From Flavobacteriales bacterium (GTDB lineage: Bacteria; Bacteroidota; Bacteroidia; Flavobacteriales_D; Parvicellaceae), in NCBI GenBank assembly GCA_029251405.1, contig JAQXDK010000018.1, forward strand, positions 1 through 49,483: 49,483 nucleotides of DNA. The letters are read 5' to 3'. This document shows positions 8,428-18,000 of this stretch, piece by piece. Position numbers and translations under genes: made by a program. The notes below the pieces were generated by a model. It was not told where the DNA came from. It ran no database searches and saw only the letters and a list, made by a program, of their open reading frames with translations. Within the stretch, counting starts at the first letter, position 1, and each line of letters starts with the position of its first letter.

Positions 8428-9112
8428 CTGTTTTAGTTCCTGGAGAAAACAACGTTCCTGGATTAACACTGTTGTGTTGCACAAAATCCCCAGTTATGTC
8501 AGGGCTTCTAGTGTAAGATTCATCTGGACTATTGGATAACGGATCAATGTCAAATTCGATTAAAATATTTCCTAAACTATCAGTAAAAGTCATTAAATCC
8601 CCTGCAGAATTGCTACTACCATTATTAAGATTCATGACGACATTTGAAGAGATAAAAACTAACCCCCCACCAAATTGACCTACTGCAGTTCCACCTCCAA
8701 AAACTATTACTGGTTGGTTGGGGTTTACAAAAGTATTATTGGGAAACTGATGATTTGGGATCCCCGAAGTTAGATTGGATCTATCATATATTTTACAACC
8801 ACTTATATCTATACAAGAGGAGGAGTTGTTTATAAATTCCACAAATTCATCTTGATTTGGATCTCTAGTCCCGTCATTATTTGCATCACCAGCTAACCCA
8901 GATGGTGGATCGTACAATACTTCATTTAATATAAAACCAGATGTGGTTGAATTTATATATACAGTATCATTAGCTATAGTTGTGGAAGTTGTGTCAATAT
9001 TATTTTCTATTGGTTGTACATCATTTGTTTTAGCACAGCTAATATTTGCAGTGTAGATTACAGAAATTAAAAAGAACCAAAAAAATATTTTATGATGTAA
9101 TTTAGATTTCAT
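8411..9112 (-). CDS. LTD (lamin tail) domain lipoprotein
   Basis: Protein of 233 aa with a lipoprotein-type signal ending in ANISC (Cys26), then a Thr/Ser/Asn-rich linker (27-55) and a classic LTD domain. The LTD begins FILNEVLYDP, carries a D-x-N-x-D-G-type acidic loop (GDANNDGTRDPNQDE) and continues as EFVEFINNS and DISGCKIYD. LTD domains are thought to mediate surface or nucleic-acid/cell-wall association; the ligand here is unknown. It overlaps the SGNH hydrolase gene and is read divergently from the alpha/beta hydrolase gene at 9155. No sorting tail is present, so it probably stays membrane-anchored. Confidence 0.72.
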   Translation of the reverse strand: MKSKLHHKIFFWFFLISVIYTANISCAKTNDVQPIENNIDTTSTTIANDTVYINSTTSGFILNEVLYDPPSGLAGDANNDGTRDPNQDEFVEFINNSSSCIDISGCKIYDRSNLTSGIPNHQFPNNTFVNPNQPVIVFGGGTAVGQFGGGLVFISSNVVMNLNNGSSNSAGDLMTFTDSLGNILIEFDIDPLSNSPDESYTRSPDITGDFVQHNSVNPGTLFSPGTKTDGSNF

Positions 9113-9128
9113 TTTAAAACTTTTAAAT

Positions 9129-9136
9129 CAAATATA
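9129..9136 (-). promoter_or_regulatory. Bacteroidota -7 box
   Basis: The minus strand reads TATATTTG, a match to the bacteroidetal TAnnTTTG -7 element, 16 nt upstream of the LTD lipoprotein ATG in the 42-nt divergent spacer. No clear TTG -33 element was found. Confidence 0.5.
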
Positions 9137-9154
9137 ATCATTAATTTCACCTAA

Positions 9155-10051
9155 GTGAATATTCTTAAATACATAATATTTTCTCTTATTGTTGTCGTTT
9201 CTAGCTGTAGAAAAGATACAAATACTCCATCTAATTCCAATCCATTTGAAAATAATAATTATGGAATTTTTGAATTCACGGATTATGAACCACTCTCTAA
9301 TAAACCATTTAACATACATTTTTATATTCCAACTTTAGCTAATAGAGAGAATTCACCTATAGTATTTGTTTTTCCAGGACAAAATAGAAATGCAAATGAC
9401 TACTTACAATCTTGGATTCAATTGGCAGATCAATATCAAATCATGGTTTTCTCTTTTGAATTCACTGATGATTATTATCCAACTAGTACTTCTTATCAAT
9501 TAGGGTTTGTCAGAGATTTCAATAGTAATTTTAACAATGAAGATGTTTGGACATTTTCTGCAATTGAACCTGTCTTTGATAAAATTAAAACCAATTTAAA
9601 CTATAAAGGAAATTCTTACAACATGTTTGGTCATTCTGCAGGAGCACAATTTGTTCATCGTTTCATTCAGTTTAAACCTTTGTCAAGAGTTGAAAAGGCT
9701 GTTTCTGCAAACGCCGGTTGGTATACTTTGCCAGATACAACAATAGATTTTCCGTTTGGATTAAAAGGGACTTTAATAAGTACTAATGATTTGCAAAATT
9801 CTTTTTTAAAAACATTAGAAGTCCATCTTGGACAAAATGATAACGATCCTAACGATCCATATTTAAACACAACCGATGGAGCTAATAGGCAAGGTGCTTT
9901 TAGACTCTCAAGAGGACAATACTTTACTGCATACAGCGATTCAATTGCACAGTCTATGAATTTTAATTCCAATTGGATAAAGAAAGAAGTTCCCAATGTT
10001 GGACATCAACAGTTAGATATGGCCATTTTTGCAGCCAATGAATTGTTTTAA
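9155..10051 (+). CDS. Alpha/beta-hydrolase lipoprotein (poly-ester/feruloyl-esterase-like)
   Basis: Protein of 298 aa. Its GTG start is followed at once by a lipoprotein signal with lipobox VSSC (Cys18), which fixes the start. The hydrolase fold carries the nucleophile elbow GHSAG (Ser161), an oxyanion segment FVFPGQNRN and a late His284 (VGHQQLD) as the catalytic His. The arrangement resembles the secreted PHB-depolymerase/feruloyl-esterase-like group, but assignment to one enzyme is not possible by eye. Its stop abuts the convergent NrtR-like gene with no intergenic base. It lies in a small group of exported hydrolase/LTD genes (7636-10051). Confidence 0.7.
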   Translation: MNILKYIIFSLIVVVSSCRKDTNTPSNSNPFENNNYGIFEFTDYEPLSNKPFNIHFYIPTLANRENSPIVFVFPGQNRNANDYLQSWIQLADQYQIMVFSFEFTDDYYPTSTSYQLGFVRDFNSNFNNEDVWTFSAIEPVFDKIKTNLNYKGNSYNMFGHSAGAQFVHRFIQFKPLSRVEKAVSANAGWYTLPDTTIDFPFGLKGTLISTNDLQNSFLKTLEVHLGQNDNDPNDPYLNTTDGANRQGAFRLSRGQYFTAYSDSIAQSMNFNSNWIKKEVPNVGHQQLDMAIFAANELF

Positions 10052-10756
10052 TTATATTTCGAAATTAAACCCTGTTTTTTTCAGTCTTTCATATTTGTCT
10101 TTGTCAAAACTAAAAAGCTTTGCTGGACGGTGAGAAACACTTTTTTGGTTTTTGCCAGTGTCGATCAATAATTTCATAGAATTAATTTTTTTTCTAAAAT
10201 TCCTTTTGTCAAATTTCTTTTCTAGAATGGATTCATAAAGGTTTTGAAGATCGGATAAGGTAAACTTATCAGGTAATAATTCAAATCCTACAGGTTTTCT
10301 TTTAACGTTTTTAACCAATTCTTCTTTACATGCAGCAAAAATTTTATTATGATCAAAAGCCAACTCACCAATTCTATTTACATTATGCCATTTAGCTTCT
10401 AAAGAGTAAGAGGAGGGACTGTTGTTTTTATTAGTAGGAGATAAATTATATTCTTTTATTTTTAATAAACTGTAATGCGAAATGGTGAATACTCTTCCCA
10501 ATGGGTGTCTCCCCAAATCGCCAAAGGTTTTAACTTGTTCTGTAAATACGTTCTCCAGTCCTGTTAGGTCTGTTAAAACTCTATTTACAGCTTCTTCCGT
10601 ATTTTCTTGAGGATGAACTAAATCCCCGGGTAAAGCCCAAAAGTCGACATAGGGATCGACACCTCTTTTTATTAAAAGAACTTTCAATGTAGTTTCATCA
10701 TATCCAAAAATCACACAATCTACAGAAACCGAATAGCTGAAATTATTTTTAATCAT
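10052..10756 (-). CDS. NrtR-like transcriptional regulator (degenerate Nudix + winged helix)
   Basis: Protein of 234 aa. Residues 1-150 are a Nudix fold (VDCVIFGYDETTLKVLLIKRG, FWALPGDLV). The C-terminal part (about 160-234) is the winged-helix region typical of NrtR-type regulators (TLSDLQNLYE, DKRNFRKK, RPAKLFSFD). The Nudix box is broken: after the conserved Gly it has NR where the family has RE and lacks the EE pair, so pyrophosphatase activity is unlikely and ligand sensing is expected. Bacteroidetal relatives control NAD or pentose metabolism genes. No such gene is adjacent; the closest minus-strand neighbours are a cupin and fmt. Confidence 0.78.
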   Translation of the reverse strand: MIKNNFSYSVSVDCVIFGYDETTLKVLLIKRGVDPYVDFWALPGDLVHPQENTEEAVNRVLTDLTGLENVFTEQVKTFGDLGRHPLGRVFTISHYSLLKIKEYNLSPTNKNNSPSSYSLEAKWHNVNRIGELAFDHNKIFAACKEELVKNVKRKPVGFELLPDKFTLSDLQNLYESILEKKFDKRNFRKKINSMKLLIDTGKNQKSVSHRPAKLFSFDKDKYERLKKTGFNFEI

Positions 10757-10777
10757 AGTCTAAATATAATAAAAACA

Positions 10778-11176
10778 TTAATTTTTATAAACTCTATCTT
10801 CTCCCAAAAATTCAGGTGACTGGATAGAAATAACTTTCATTGGAGTTTCGGAATTTGTTACCACACCATGCCATGTGTTTTTAGGGACAATTATTACATC
10901 TCCAGCACTTACAGTGTATAAAGAGTCTTTTAATTGAAAGATTCCTGAACCTTCATGAATTACAACATTTTCTGTGTGATAAACATGTTTATGTAATTTT
11001 ACTTTTTGTTTTATCCATATGACAAAGGTGGTGGATAAAGAATCTGAAGAAATTTTATGGGCATGTATATTTTGATACTCATTCTTTGGATTTATATTTT
11101 TTAAATTTGATATAGTTCCTTGAGCATTGTAGTTCATGGATATAATTACGAATAAAGTTAAGATAAGAGTTTTCAT
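10778..11176 (-). CDS. Exported cupin-domain protein
   Basis: Protein of 132 aa with a short signal peptide (about 1-19) and one cupin_2 barrel. The first cupin motif supplies His67, His71 and Glu73 (HKHVYHTEN... reading H-x3-H-x-E), and the second supplies the His of PKNTWHG, giving a plausible metal site. Its start overlaps the fmt stop as ATGA, so it rides in the rlmI-fmt transcript. An exported small cupin could be a metal-dependent isomerase/dioxygenase-like enzyme or a binding protein; no substrate can be read from sequence. Confidence 0.68.
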   Translation of the reverse strand: MKTLILTLFVIISMNYNAQGTISNLKNINPKNEYQNIHAHKISSDSLSTTFVIWIKQKVKLHKHVYHTENVVIHEGSGIFQLKDSLYTVSAGDVIIVPKNTWHGVVTNSETPMKVISIQSPEFLGEDRVYKN

Positions 11177-12105
11177 AAAATTGAATAATCTACTATGTTA
11201 GAATAACCTTTCAAAAACTCATTGGTTTTCATTCTTTTCTTTCCTTCCATTTGAATTTCAGTTAGTTCTAATGCATTTCCATTAGTGCCAACAAAAAGTT
11301 TATCATCTGTAATTACCAATTTTTTTATTGGATATTTTTTATTCGATAGTTGCGCATTAAAAACCTTAAAATTTAATAATTTATTGTTGTAAGATAATTT
11401 AGTCCAAGCACCAGGATAGGGGTTAAGCCCTAAAGTTAATTGCCTAATTTCTTCAGCTGATTTATTCCAATTTATCTTTGTATTTTCTCTATTTAATTTA
11501 GGAGCCAATTTTAATTTTAAAGAATCATTTTGCTTTTTGCTTCCAGAATAATCAGAAGAAATTGTTTCAATAGTTTTCAATACTAAATGTGCTCCTTTGG
11601 TCATTAGTGTATCGTGTAGCTCGCCAGCAGTAGTACCATCATCAATAGATACTTTTTCAGTCAAAATAACAGCTCCAGTATCAATTTTCTCATCAATGAA
11701 AAAAGTGGTAATACCAGTATTTTTTTCTCCATTAATAATGGCCCAGTTTATAGGTGCAGCTCCTCTGTAATTAGGAAGGATAGAAGCGTGTAGATTTACG
11801 GTTCCCAACTTAGGGATTTTCCATACAACTTCAGGAAGCATTCTAAAAGCAACAACGACGATAATATCAGGTTCTAATTCTTTTAATTGGCATACAAATT
11901 TTTCATCTTTTAGTTTTTCTGGTTGCAAAAGATTTAATTGGTGTTTTAATGAGAAAATTTTAACTGCAGATTGGTTTATTTTATTGCCTCTGCCAGCAGG
12001 TTTATCAATCGAAGTAGCCACACCAACTAACTGATGATTACTATGATGAATTTTTTCAAGAACTTTAACAGCAAATGGGGGAGTGCCCATAAAAAATATC
12101 TTCAT
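11173..12105 (-). CDS. fmt: Methionyl-tRNA formyltransferase
   Basis: Formylates initiator Met-tRNA with 10-formyl-THF. The start is taken at 12105, giving MKIFFMGTPPFAV, the family's usual N-terminus and a 310-aa protein. An upstream in-frame ATG at 12144 lies inside rlmI and adds a non-homologous 13 residues. The catalytic hydrolase-fold signature LPNYRGAAPINWAI and the following TGITTFFID are intact, and the C-terminal OB-like domain (NPYPGAW) is present. It lies 1 nt after rlmI and overlaps the cupin gene downstream. Confidence 0.95.
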   Translation of the reverse strand: MKIFFMGTPPFAVKVLEKIHHSNHQLVGVATSIDKPAGRGNKINQSAVKIFSLKHQLNLLQPEKLKDEKFVCQLKELEPDIIVVVAFRMLPEVVWKIPKLGTVNLHASILPNYRGAAPINWAIINGEKNTGITTFFIDEKIDTGAVILTEKVSIDDGTTAGELHDTLMTKGAHLVLKTIETISSDYSGSKKQNDSLKLKLAPKLNRENTKINWNKSAEEIRQLTLGLNPYPGAWTKLSYNNKLLNFKVFNAQLSNKKYPIKKLVITDDKLFVGTNGNALELTEIQMEGKKRMKTNEFLKGYSNIVDYSIL

Positions 12106-12106
12106 A

Positions 12107-13291
12107 TTATTCAACTTTAAGAATGAGTCCTTTAAGATATTCACTTTCCGGATGAAAAATATTAATTGGATGGTCTGATGGTTGGTGCAATTGTTTTAAG
12201 ATACTTACATTTCTTCCTGCTATTATTGCAGAAGAAAGAACCATATGTCGAAATAAGTTATTATCAATTACCTGAGAACAAGAAAATGTAAAAAGTATTC
12301 CGTTGGGTCTAATTTGCTCAATTGCTCTTGTGTTGAGTCGTTTATACCCTTGAAGTGCTTTATGTTTAACTTTCATATGTTTAGCAAATGCTGGAGGATC
12401 TAAAACAATGATGTCGTATTCATCTTCCATCTCTTTGATGAAATCCATGGCATCCTCAGCGATGGATAAATGTTTAATATTTTGATTTGCTAATAATTCA
12501 ATATTTTCATCTACAAGATCGATTGCTTTTTGGGAACTATCTAAAGAATGAACTTCTTTGGCTCCTGCATTTAAAGCGTAGATGGAAAAACCTCCAGAAT
12601 AACAAAATGTGTTTAGAATTTTTTTGTCTTTAGCTAATTCACCTAAAAATTTTCTATTTTCTCTTTGATCAATAAAAAAACCTGTTTTTTGTCCGTTTAC
12701 CCAATCAATTTTAAATTTATTTCCATACTCAGAAACAACAGTGGAGGTAATATCTGAATTGTTATACAAGTAGCCATCCTTAACCGAAAACTCTTCAACA
12801 TGTTTTTTAGGGATGGTTTTCACACTTTTATCATAAATTAATTCAATATTGGGTAATAATTCTTTTACTATTTTAGTAAACAATTTTCTTATTTTCCACA
12901 TTCCAATAGAATGAAATTGAAAGACTGCTACTTCGTTGTAGATGTCACAAATGAATCCTGGTAAATAATCCCCTTCAGCATGAATTAGCCTGTAAACATT
13001 ATTGTTTTTATCAATTTTTAAGGTCTCTTTTCTTTGTTGAAGTGCATTTTTAATTTTTTCTTTCCAGAATTCCTCATCGATTTCTTTGTTTTCAAAATCA
13101 AATATTCTTACCGAAATATTACCTTCAGTATAATGTCCAGTAGCAAGGTATTTATCTTTATTGGTGAAAATTTTCACCACATCTCCATCAAGAATGTTCT
13201 CGTCAATTTTTTTGATGGCTCCTGAGAATACCCAAGGATGTTTTCTTAATAATGATTTTTCTTTAGTAGGTTTAAGCGTTACTTTTTTCAT
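12107..13291 (-). CDS. rlmI: RlmI-like 23S rRNA (cytosine) methyltransferase
   Basis: Protein of 394 aa with an N-terminal PUA domain (about 1-75, opening with a KHPWVFSGAI motif) and a class I SAM methyltransferase domain. SAM-binding motif I is NTFCYSGGFSIYAL, followed by the acidic LDSS strand. The catalytic/substrate motif is LDPPAF, with a later FSCS motif carrying the Cys characteristic of m5C enzymes. The length and order match RlmI (m5C1962 of 23S rRNA in E. coli). It is the first gene of the minus-strand run rlmI-fmt-cupin and is divergent from the DUF72 gene. Confidence 0.85.
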   Translation of the reverse strand: MKKVTLKPTKEKSLLRKHPWVFSGAIKKIDENILDGDVVKIFTNKDKYLATGHYTEGNISVRIFDFENKEIDEEFWKEKIKNALQQRKETLKIDKNNNVYRLIHAEGDYLPGFICDIYNEVAVFQFHSIGMWKIRKLFTKIVKELLPNIELIYDKSVKTIPKKHVEEFSVKDGYLYNNSDITSTVVSEYGNKFKIDWVNGQKTGFFIDQRENRKFLGELAKDKKILNTFCYSGGFSIYALNAGAKEVHSLDSSQKAIDLVDENIELLANQNIKHLSIAEDAMDFIKEMEDEYDIIVLDPPAFAKHMKVKHKALQGYKRLNTRAIEQIRPNGILFTFSCSQVIDNNLFRHMVLSSAIIAGRNVSILKQLHQPSDHPINIFHPESEYLKGLILKVE

Positions 13292-13320
13292 ATTTGAATG
13301 ATGTTTTTGATAACCATTAT

Positions 13321-13328
13321 TAAATTTG
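13321..13328 (+). promoter_or_regulatory. Bacteroidota -7 box for the DUF72 gene
   Basis: TAAATTTG matches TAnnTTTG and lies 20 nt before the ATG at 13349. Candidate TTG elements lie at 13294-13296 and 13307-13309, neither at the ideal distance. Confidence 0.5.
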
Positions 13329-13348
13329 AAGCAAATTAAAATATTTTA

Positions 13349-14251
13349 ATGAAATTTGGTCAAGTTGATAATTTGGATTTAGTAGATTTTTCTTTGCCTT
13401 TAGTAAGCGAAGAAACAAAAACAATTTTATCAAACATAAATAGATCCAATAATTTAAACTTTTTCTTTGGAGCTCCAGGTTGGTCAGATCAAAAATTCAA
13501 AGGCATTATTTATCCTCCTAAGACTTCTGCAAAGAACTTTTTATTCGAATATGCTAAACAATTTAACAGTATTGAGGTTAATGCTACTAGATATGGTGTT
13601 CCAAAAAAACATGTTTTACAAAAATGGTACGACAGTGTAAATGAAGATTTTAAATTTTCCTTAAAAGTACCACAAGTTATTACTCACAGAAAAAATATTA
13701 ATGACGATCAAGCGAAGTTTAAGATGGATGAGTTTTTATTAGCAGTCCATCAAATGGGCTCTAAGTCAGGTATAAGTTTTGCAGTTATGGCTAATTATTT
13801 CAAGTCATCTCAGTTAGATGAATTAAGAACCTTTGTCAATTCTTGGCCTGTTGATTTACCATTGGCTATTGAATTCCGAAATCCAAGTTGGTTTAGTAAA
13901 GAAGTTGTAAGTCAATGGCAAAATCTGTTTTTAACTAAAAATATTGTACCTGTTGTCACTGATACACCAGGAAGAAGAGATGTGGTTCATTTTTCTTTAA
14001 CCAATAATCATTTATTTATAAGATATGTTGGTGATTTTAATCATGTTAGCGGCTCATTGAGAGTTCAAAACTGGATAAATAAGATTGAGGAATTGGTGAA
14101 TCTAGGTGTTGAAAACATATGGTTTTATGTCCATCAGCCTGGTGAGAATAGAGAAAGAATTCTATTGTTTTATAATTTACTTATACCAAAAATAAACAAG
14201 GTGTTAAAAACCAAAATACCATTGCTTAGAGATTTTTCAACTGCTACTTAG
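13349..14251 (+). CDS. DUF72 (YecE-like) family protein
   Basis: Protein of 300 aa with the DUF72 TIM-barrel signature: FFGAPGWSDQKFKGIIYP near the N-terminus, FNSIEVNATRYGVP, FKFSLKVPQVITH, LAIEFRNPSW, and a C-terminal YVHQPGE element. No signal peptide is present, so it is cytoplasmic. The family is widespread but its reaction is not firmly known. Its TAG stop interlocks with the stop of the convergent DUF218 gene. Confidence 0.85.
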   Translation: MKFGQVDNLDLVDFSLPLVSEETKTILSNINRSNNLNFFFGAPGWSDQKFKGIIYPPKTSAKNFLFEYAKQFNSIEVNATRYGVPKKHVLQKWYDSVNEDFKFSLKVPQVITHRKNINDDQAKFKMDEFLLAVHQMGSKSGISFAVMANYFKSSQLDELRTFVNSWPVDLPLAIEFRNPSWFSKEVVSQWQNLFLTKNIVPVVTDTPGRRDVVHFSLTNNHLFIRYVGDFNHVSGSLRVQNWINKIEELVNLGVENIWFYVHQPGENRERILLFYNLLIPKINKVLKTKIPLLRDFSTAT

Positions 14252-15000
14252 ATGTAACCCATTGCGATGTAAGTGAGGTGACCAACCATTTCGTGAAATA
14301 ATATTTTCCATCTAAATAAAACATTTGATTGAGGTAACATAATCCACTCTAAATCAAAGTGTTTAATTTCATTTTTTTTAATAAATGGATGACATTTTAA
14401 ATTGGTTTTATTAAAACAAGCTATGGAGCGTCTCATGTGGTAATCAGAAGTAATTAACAAACATGAAATATCATTTCTATGAAGACTATCTGTTAATAGT
14501 TTATCAGAAAAATGAGCGTTTTCATAAGTGTTTTTAGACTTGTTTTCAGTAAAAATACAGGAATCAGGTATTCCAAGCTTAATAAAGTATTTTTTTAAGA
14601 TTTCAGACTCTTTTAATTTAGAAGTGAGACTTCCAGAAGCGCCAGTAATTAATATTTTATCAATTTTTTTTTTAGAAAATAAATCTAAGGTGTTTAATAT
14701 TCTGTCGTTGTTAGATGAAAAGTTTATATTATTTTCAGTAGATGTTAAACTAATCATACCACCTAGTAAAATCCCAAAATCATAATGGTTTTTTGATTTA
14801 TAATGTAAATTACACCATAAGTCATTCACAAAGTTGTAAACTAATGAATTACTAAAGAGTATTAATAGCAGTAATCCTGTTTTAAAATATTTTTTTCTTT
14901 TATATATTTTACGATGAAATACTGCTGTTAAAAACAAAAAAATTATCCAAAAAAATGGATCAATAATAAATGAAATTACTTTAGAAAGAAAAAAAAACAT
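14248..15000 (-). CDS. DUF218 (SanA/ElyC/YdcF) membrane protein
   Basis: Protein of 250 aa. Two hydrophobic N-terminal segments (about 7-28 and 42-58) precede a DUF218 domain. That domain contains the FGILLGGM strand, NDRI, the ILITGASGS loop, ENKSKNTYENA and the LLITSDYHMRRS motif with conserved His/Arg. E. coli relatives ElyC and SanA affect envelope barrier function and peptidoglycan/lipid-carrier metabolism; a similar role is inferred. It is divergent from icmF across 74 nt. Confidence 0.8.
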   Translation of the reverse strand: MFFFLSKVISFIIDPFFWIIFLFLTAVFHRKIYKRKKYFKTGLLLLILFSNSLVYNFVNDLWCNLHYKSKNHYDFGILLGGMISLTSTENNINFSSNNDRILNTLDLFSKKKIDKILITGASGSLTSKLKESEILKKYFIKLGIPDSCIFTENKSKNTYENAHFSDKLLTDSLHRNDISCLLITSDYHMRRSIACFNKTNLKCHPFIKKNEIKHFDLEWIMLPQSNVLFRWKILFHEMVGHLTYIAMGYI

Positions 15001-15074
15001 TTTATTTGCAATAATTAATTTTCCTTAAATTAAGTAAATAATACTGTAATTAACCGAACAAATTATTGAAATAA

Positions 15075-18000
15075 ATGGATCAAGTTCCTTATCAACCTAA
15101 AAATAAAATTAGAATCGTTACTGCTGCTTCTCTTTTTGATGGTCATGATGCTGCTATCAATATTATGAGACGAATTATTCAATCTACAGGCTGTGAAGTC
15201 ATTCATTTAGGTCATGATAGAAGTGTTGAAGAAGTGGTGAATTGCGCCATACAAGAAGATGTACAAGCAATAGCTATGACATCTTATCAAGGAGGACATA
15301 ACGAATATTTTAAGTTTATGTACGACTTGCTATTAGAAAAAGGTGCTAATCAAATTAAGATTTTTGGTGGTGGAGGCGGAACAATATTACCTGAAGAAAT
15401 TAAAGTTTTGGAGGATTATGGAATTGCCAAAATATATCATCCAGATGATGGTCGAAAAATGGGTTTACAGGGAATGATCAATGATTTAGTAAAAAAATGT
15501 GATTTTCCAACAGGAAACAAAAATTTAAAAAATTTAAAAAATCTTACCCACGAAAAGCATTTGCAAATTGGGAATTTCATATCCTCAGCTGAAAACTATG
15601 GTGATCAAAATATTGATATTCTAAATAAAATCAAAATCACTGCTGTAAAAAATAACATTCCTGTCTTAGGTATCACGGGTACAGGTGGTGCGGGTAAATC
15701 GTCATTAGTAGATGAACTTGTGAGAAGGTTTTTAATGGATTTTCAAGACAAGAATTTAGCGATCGTTTCTGTGGATCCTTCTAAAAGAAAAACAGGTGGC
15801 GCATTGTTAGGGGATCGAATTCGGATGAATTCCATAAATAATAACAGAGTATATATGCGTTCATTAGCAACAAGGCAAAGTAATCTAGCGCTTTCTAAAC
15901 ATGTTGCTCAAGCTGTTGACATTTTGAAGTTTTCTAATTTTGATCTAATAATTCTAGAAACCTCTGGAATAGGACAATCCGATACTGAGATATTAGATCA
16001 CAGTGATGTTTCACTCTATGTTATGACTCCTGAGTTTGGTGCGGCTACACAGCTGGAAAAAATTGACATGCTGGACTTTGCGGATGTAGTTGCTTTAAAT
16101 AAATTCGATAAAAGAGGTTCTTTAGATGCGATAAGAGATGTTAAAAAACAATACAGAAGGAATCATAACTTGTGGGAGGCCAAAGATGAAGATATACCTG
16201 TTTATGGTACTATTGCTTCTCAATTTAACGATCCTGGAATGAATGTACTTTACAAACATTTAATGGATTTGGTAAATAATTTTTCGAGTCATAATTTTAA
16301 ATCTTCCTTTCTATCTGAAAAAGAACTTTCTGAAAAGATATTTATAATTCCTCCAAATAGAATTAGGTATTTATCTGAGATTTCTGAGAATAACAGGCTT
16401 TTTGATAAGAATATAAACAATCAGGTTGAAATAGCTGATCGATTGTATGCATTGAATAAAGCATTAGTTGAATTTAAAGATGATGCTAAAGTAAAGAGCG
16501 AACTGGAGAATAAAATTAAAGCAATCGCGTTGGATTTTGAACCAAGAAATCAAAAAACAATTAACGAGTGGGAAGAGTTATGCAACTCTTACTCAAAAGA
16601 TTTTTTCATTTTTAATGTAAGAGGAAAAGAAATAAAGATAGCTACATCTTCTAATTCTCTTTCTCATTCTAAAATTCCAAAAGTAGTATTACCTAAGTTT
16701 ACCTCTTGGGGAGATATGGTAAGGTGGAGTAATCAAGAAAATGTTCCGGGTAAATTTCCATTTACTGCTGGTTTATTCCCGTTCAAAAGGGAAGGAGAGG
16801 ATCCCACTAGAATGTTTGCTGGTGAGGGTGGTCCCGAAAGAACGAATAAGAGGTTTCATTACTTAAGCTATCAAATGCCCGCTAAGAGACTATCTACTGC
16901 ATTTGATTCAGTTACTCTATATGGTAATGATCCGGGTTTAAGACCAGATATATATGGTAAAATTGGAAATGCTGGTGTTTCTATTTGTTGCTTAGATGAT
17001 GCAAAGAAACTTTATTCAGGTTTTGATTTATCTTCTCCAAATACTTCTGTAAGTATGACTATAAACGGACCTGCACCTATGCTATTAGGTTTTTTTATGA
17101 ATGCTGCTATTGATCAGAATTGTGAAAAGTACATCATAGAAAATAAATTAGAAGCTGCCGTTGAGAAAATCATAAAAAAGATTTACGGAGCTAAAACTCC
17201 ACCCAAATATCAAGGAGATTTACCAAGCGGTAATAATGGATTAGGGCTTATGTTGTTGGGGGTTACTGGCGATCAAGTGCTTCCAAAAGAAATATATCAA
17301 TCTATAAAATCTGCAACTTTAGCTCAAGTAAGAGGGACGGTTCAGGCAGATATTTTAAAAGAAGATCAAGCACAAAACACCTGCATTTTTTCCACAGAAT
17401 TTGCACTTAGGTTAATGGGTGATGTTCAAGAATATTTTATTAAAAATAAAGTGAGAAACTTTTATTCTGTTTCTATTTCAGGATATCATATTGCAGAAGC
17501 AGGCGCTAATCCTATTACGCAGTTGGCTTTTACTTTATCAAACGGTTTTACTTACGTAGAGTATTACTTGTCTAGAGGCATGTCAATTGACGATTTTGGT
17601 CCTAATTTATCTTTTTTCTTTTCTAACGGAATCGATCCAGAGTATGCTGTAATTGGAAGAGTTGCAAGAAGAATTTGGGCAAAAGCAATGAAGTTAAAAT
17701 ACGGAGCTGGGGAAAGAGCACAAAAACTTAAATATCATATTCAAACTTCAGGAAGATCTTTACATGCTCAAGAAATTGATTTTAATGATATAAGAACAAC
17801 ACTACAAGCACTATATGCCATTTATGATAATTGTAACTCACTACACACTAATGCTTATGATGAAGCTATTACAACACCTACAGAAGATTCGGTAAGAAGA
17901 GCAATGGCTATTCAGCTAATCATAAATAAAGAATTGGGTCTGGCAAAAAATGAGAATCCTTTACAAGGTTCTTATATTATTGAAGAATTAACTTCTCTAG

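Noticed and set aside
8428-8484. Longer start for the SGNH hydrolase
   Set aside because: It would bury the signal peptide behind 19 polar residues encoded inside the LTD gene.
9667-9996. Minus-strand open frame inside the alpha/beta hydrolase gene
   Set aside because: It lies wholly within a gene with conserved catalytic motifs; a shadow frame.
12106-12144. Longer fmt start at 12144
   Set aside because: It adds 13 residues inside rlmI with no likeness to Fmt, while the ATG at 12105 gives the classical N-terminus.
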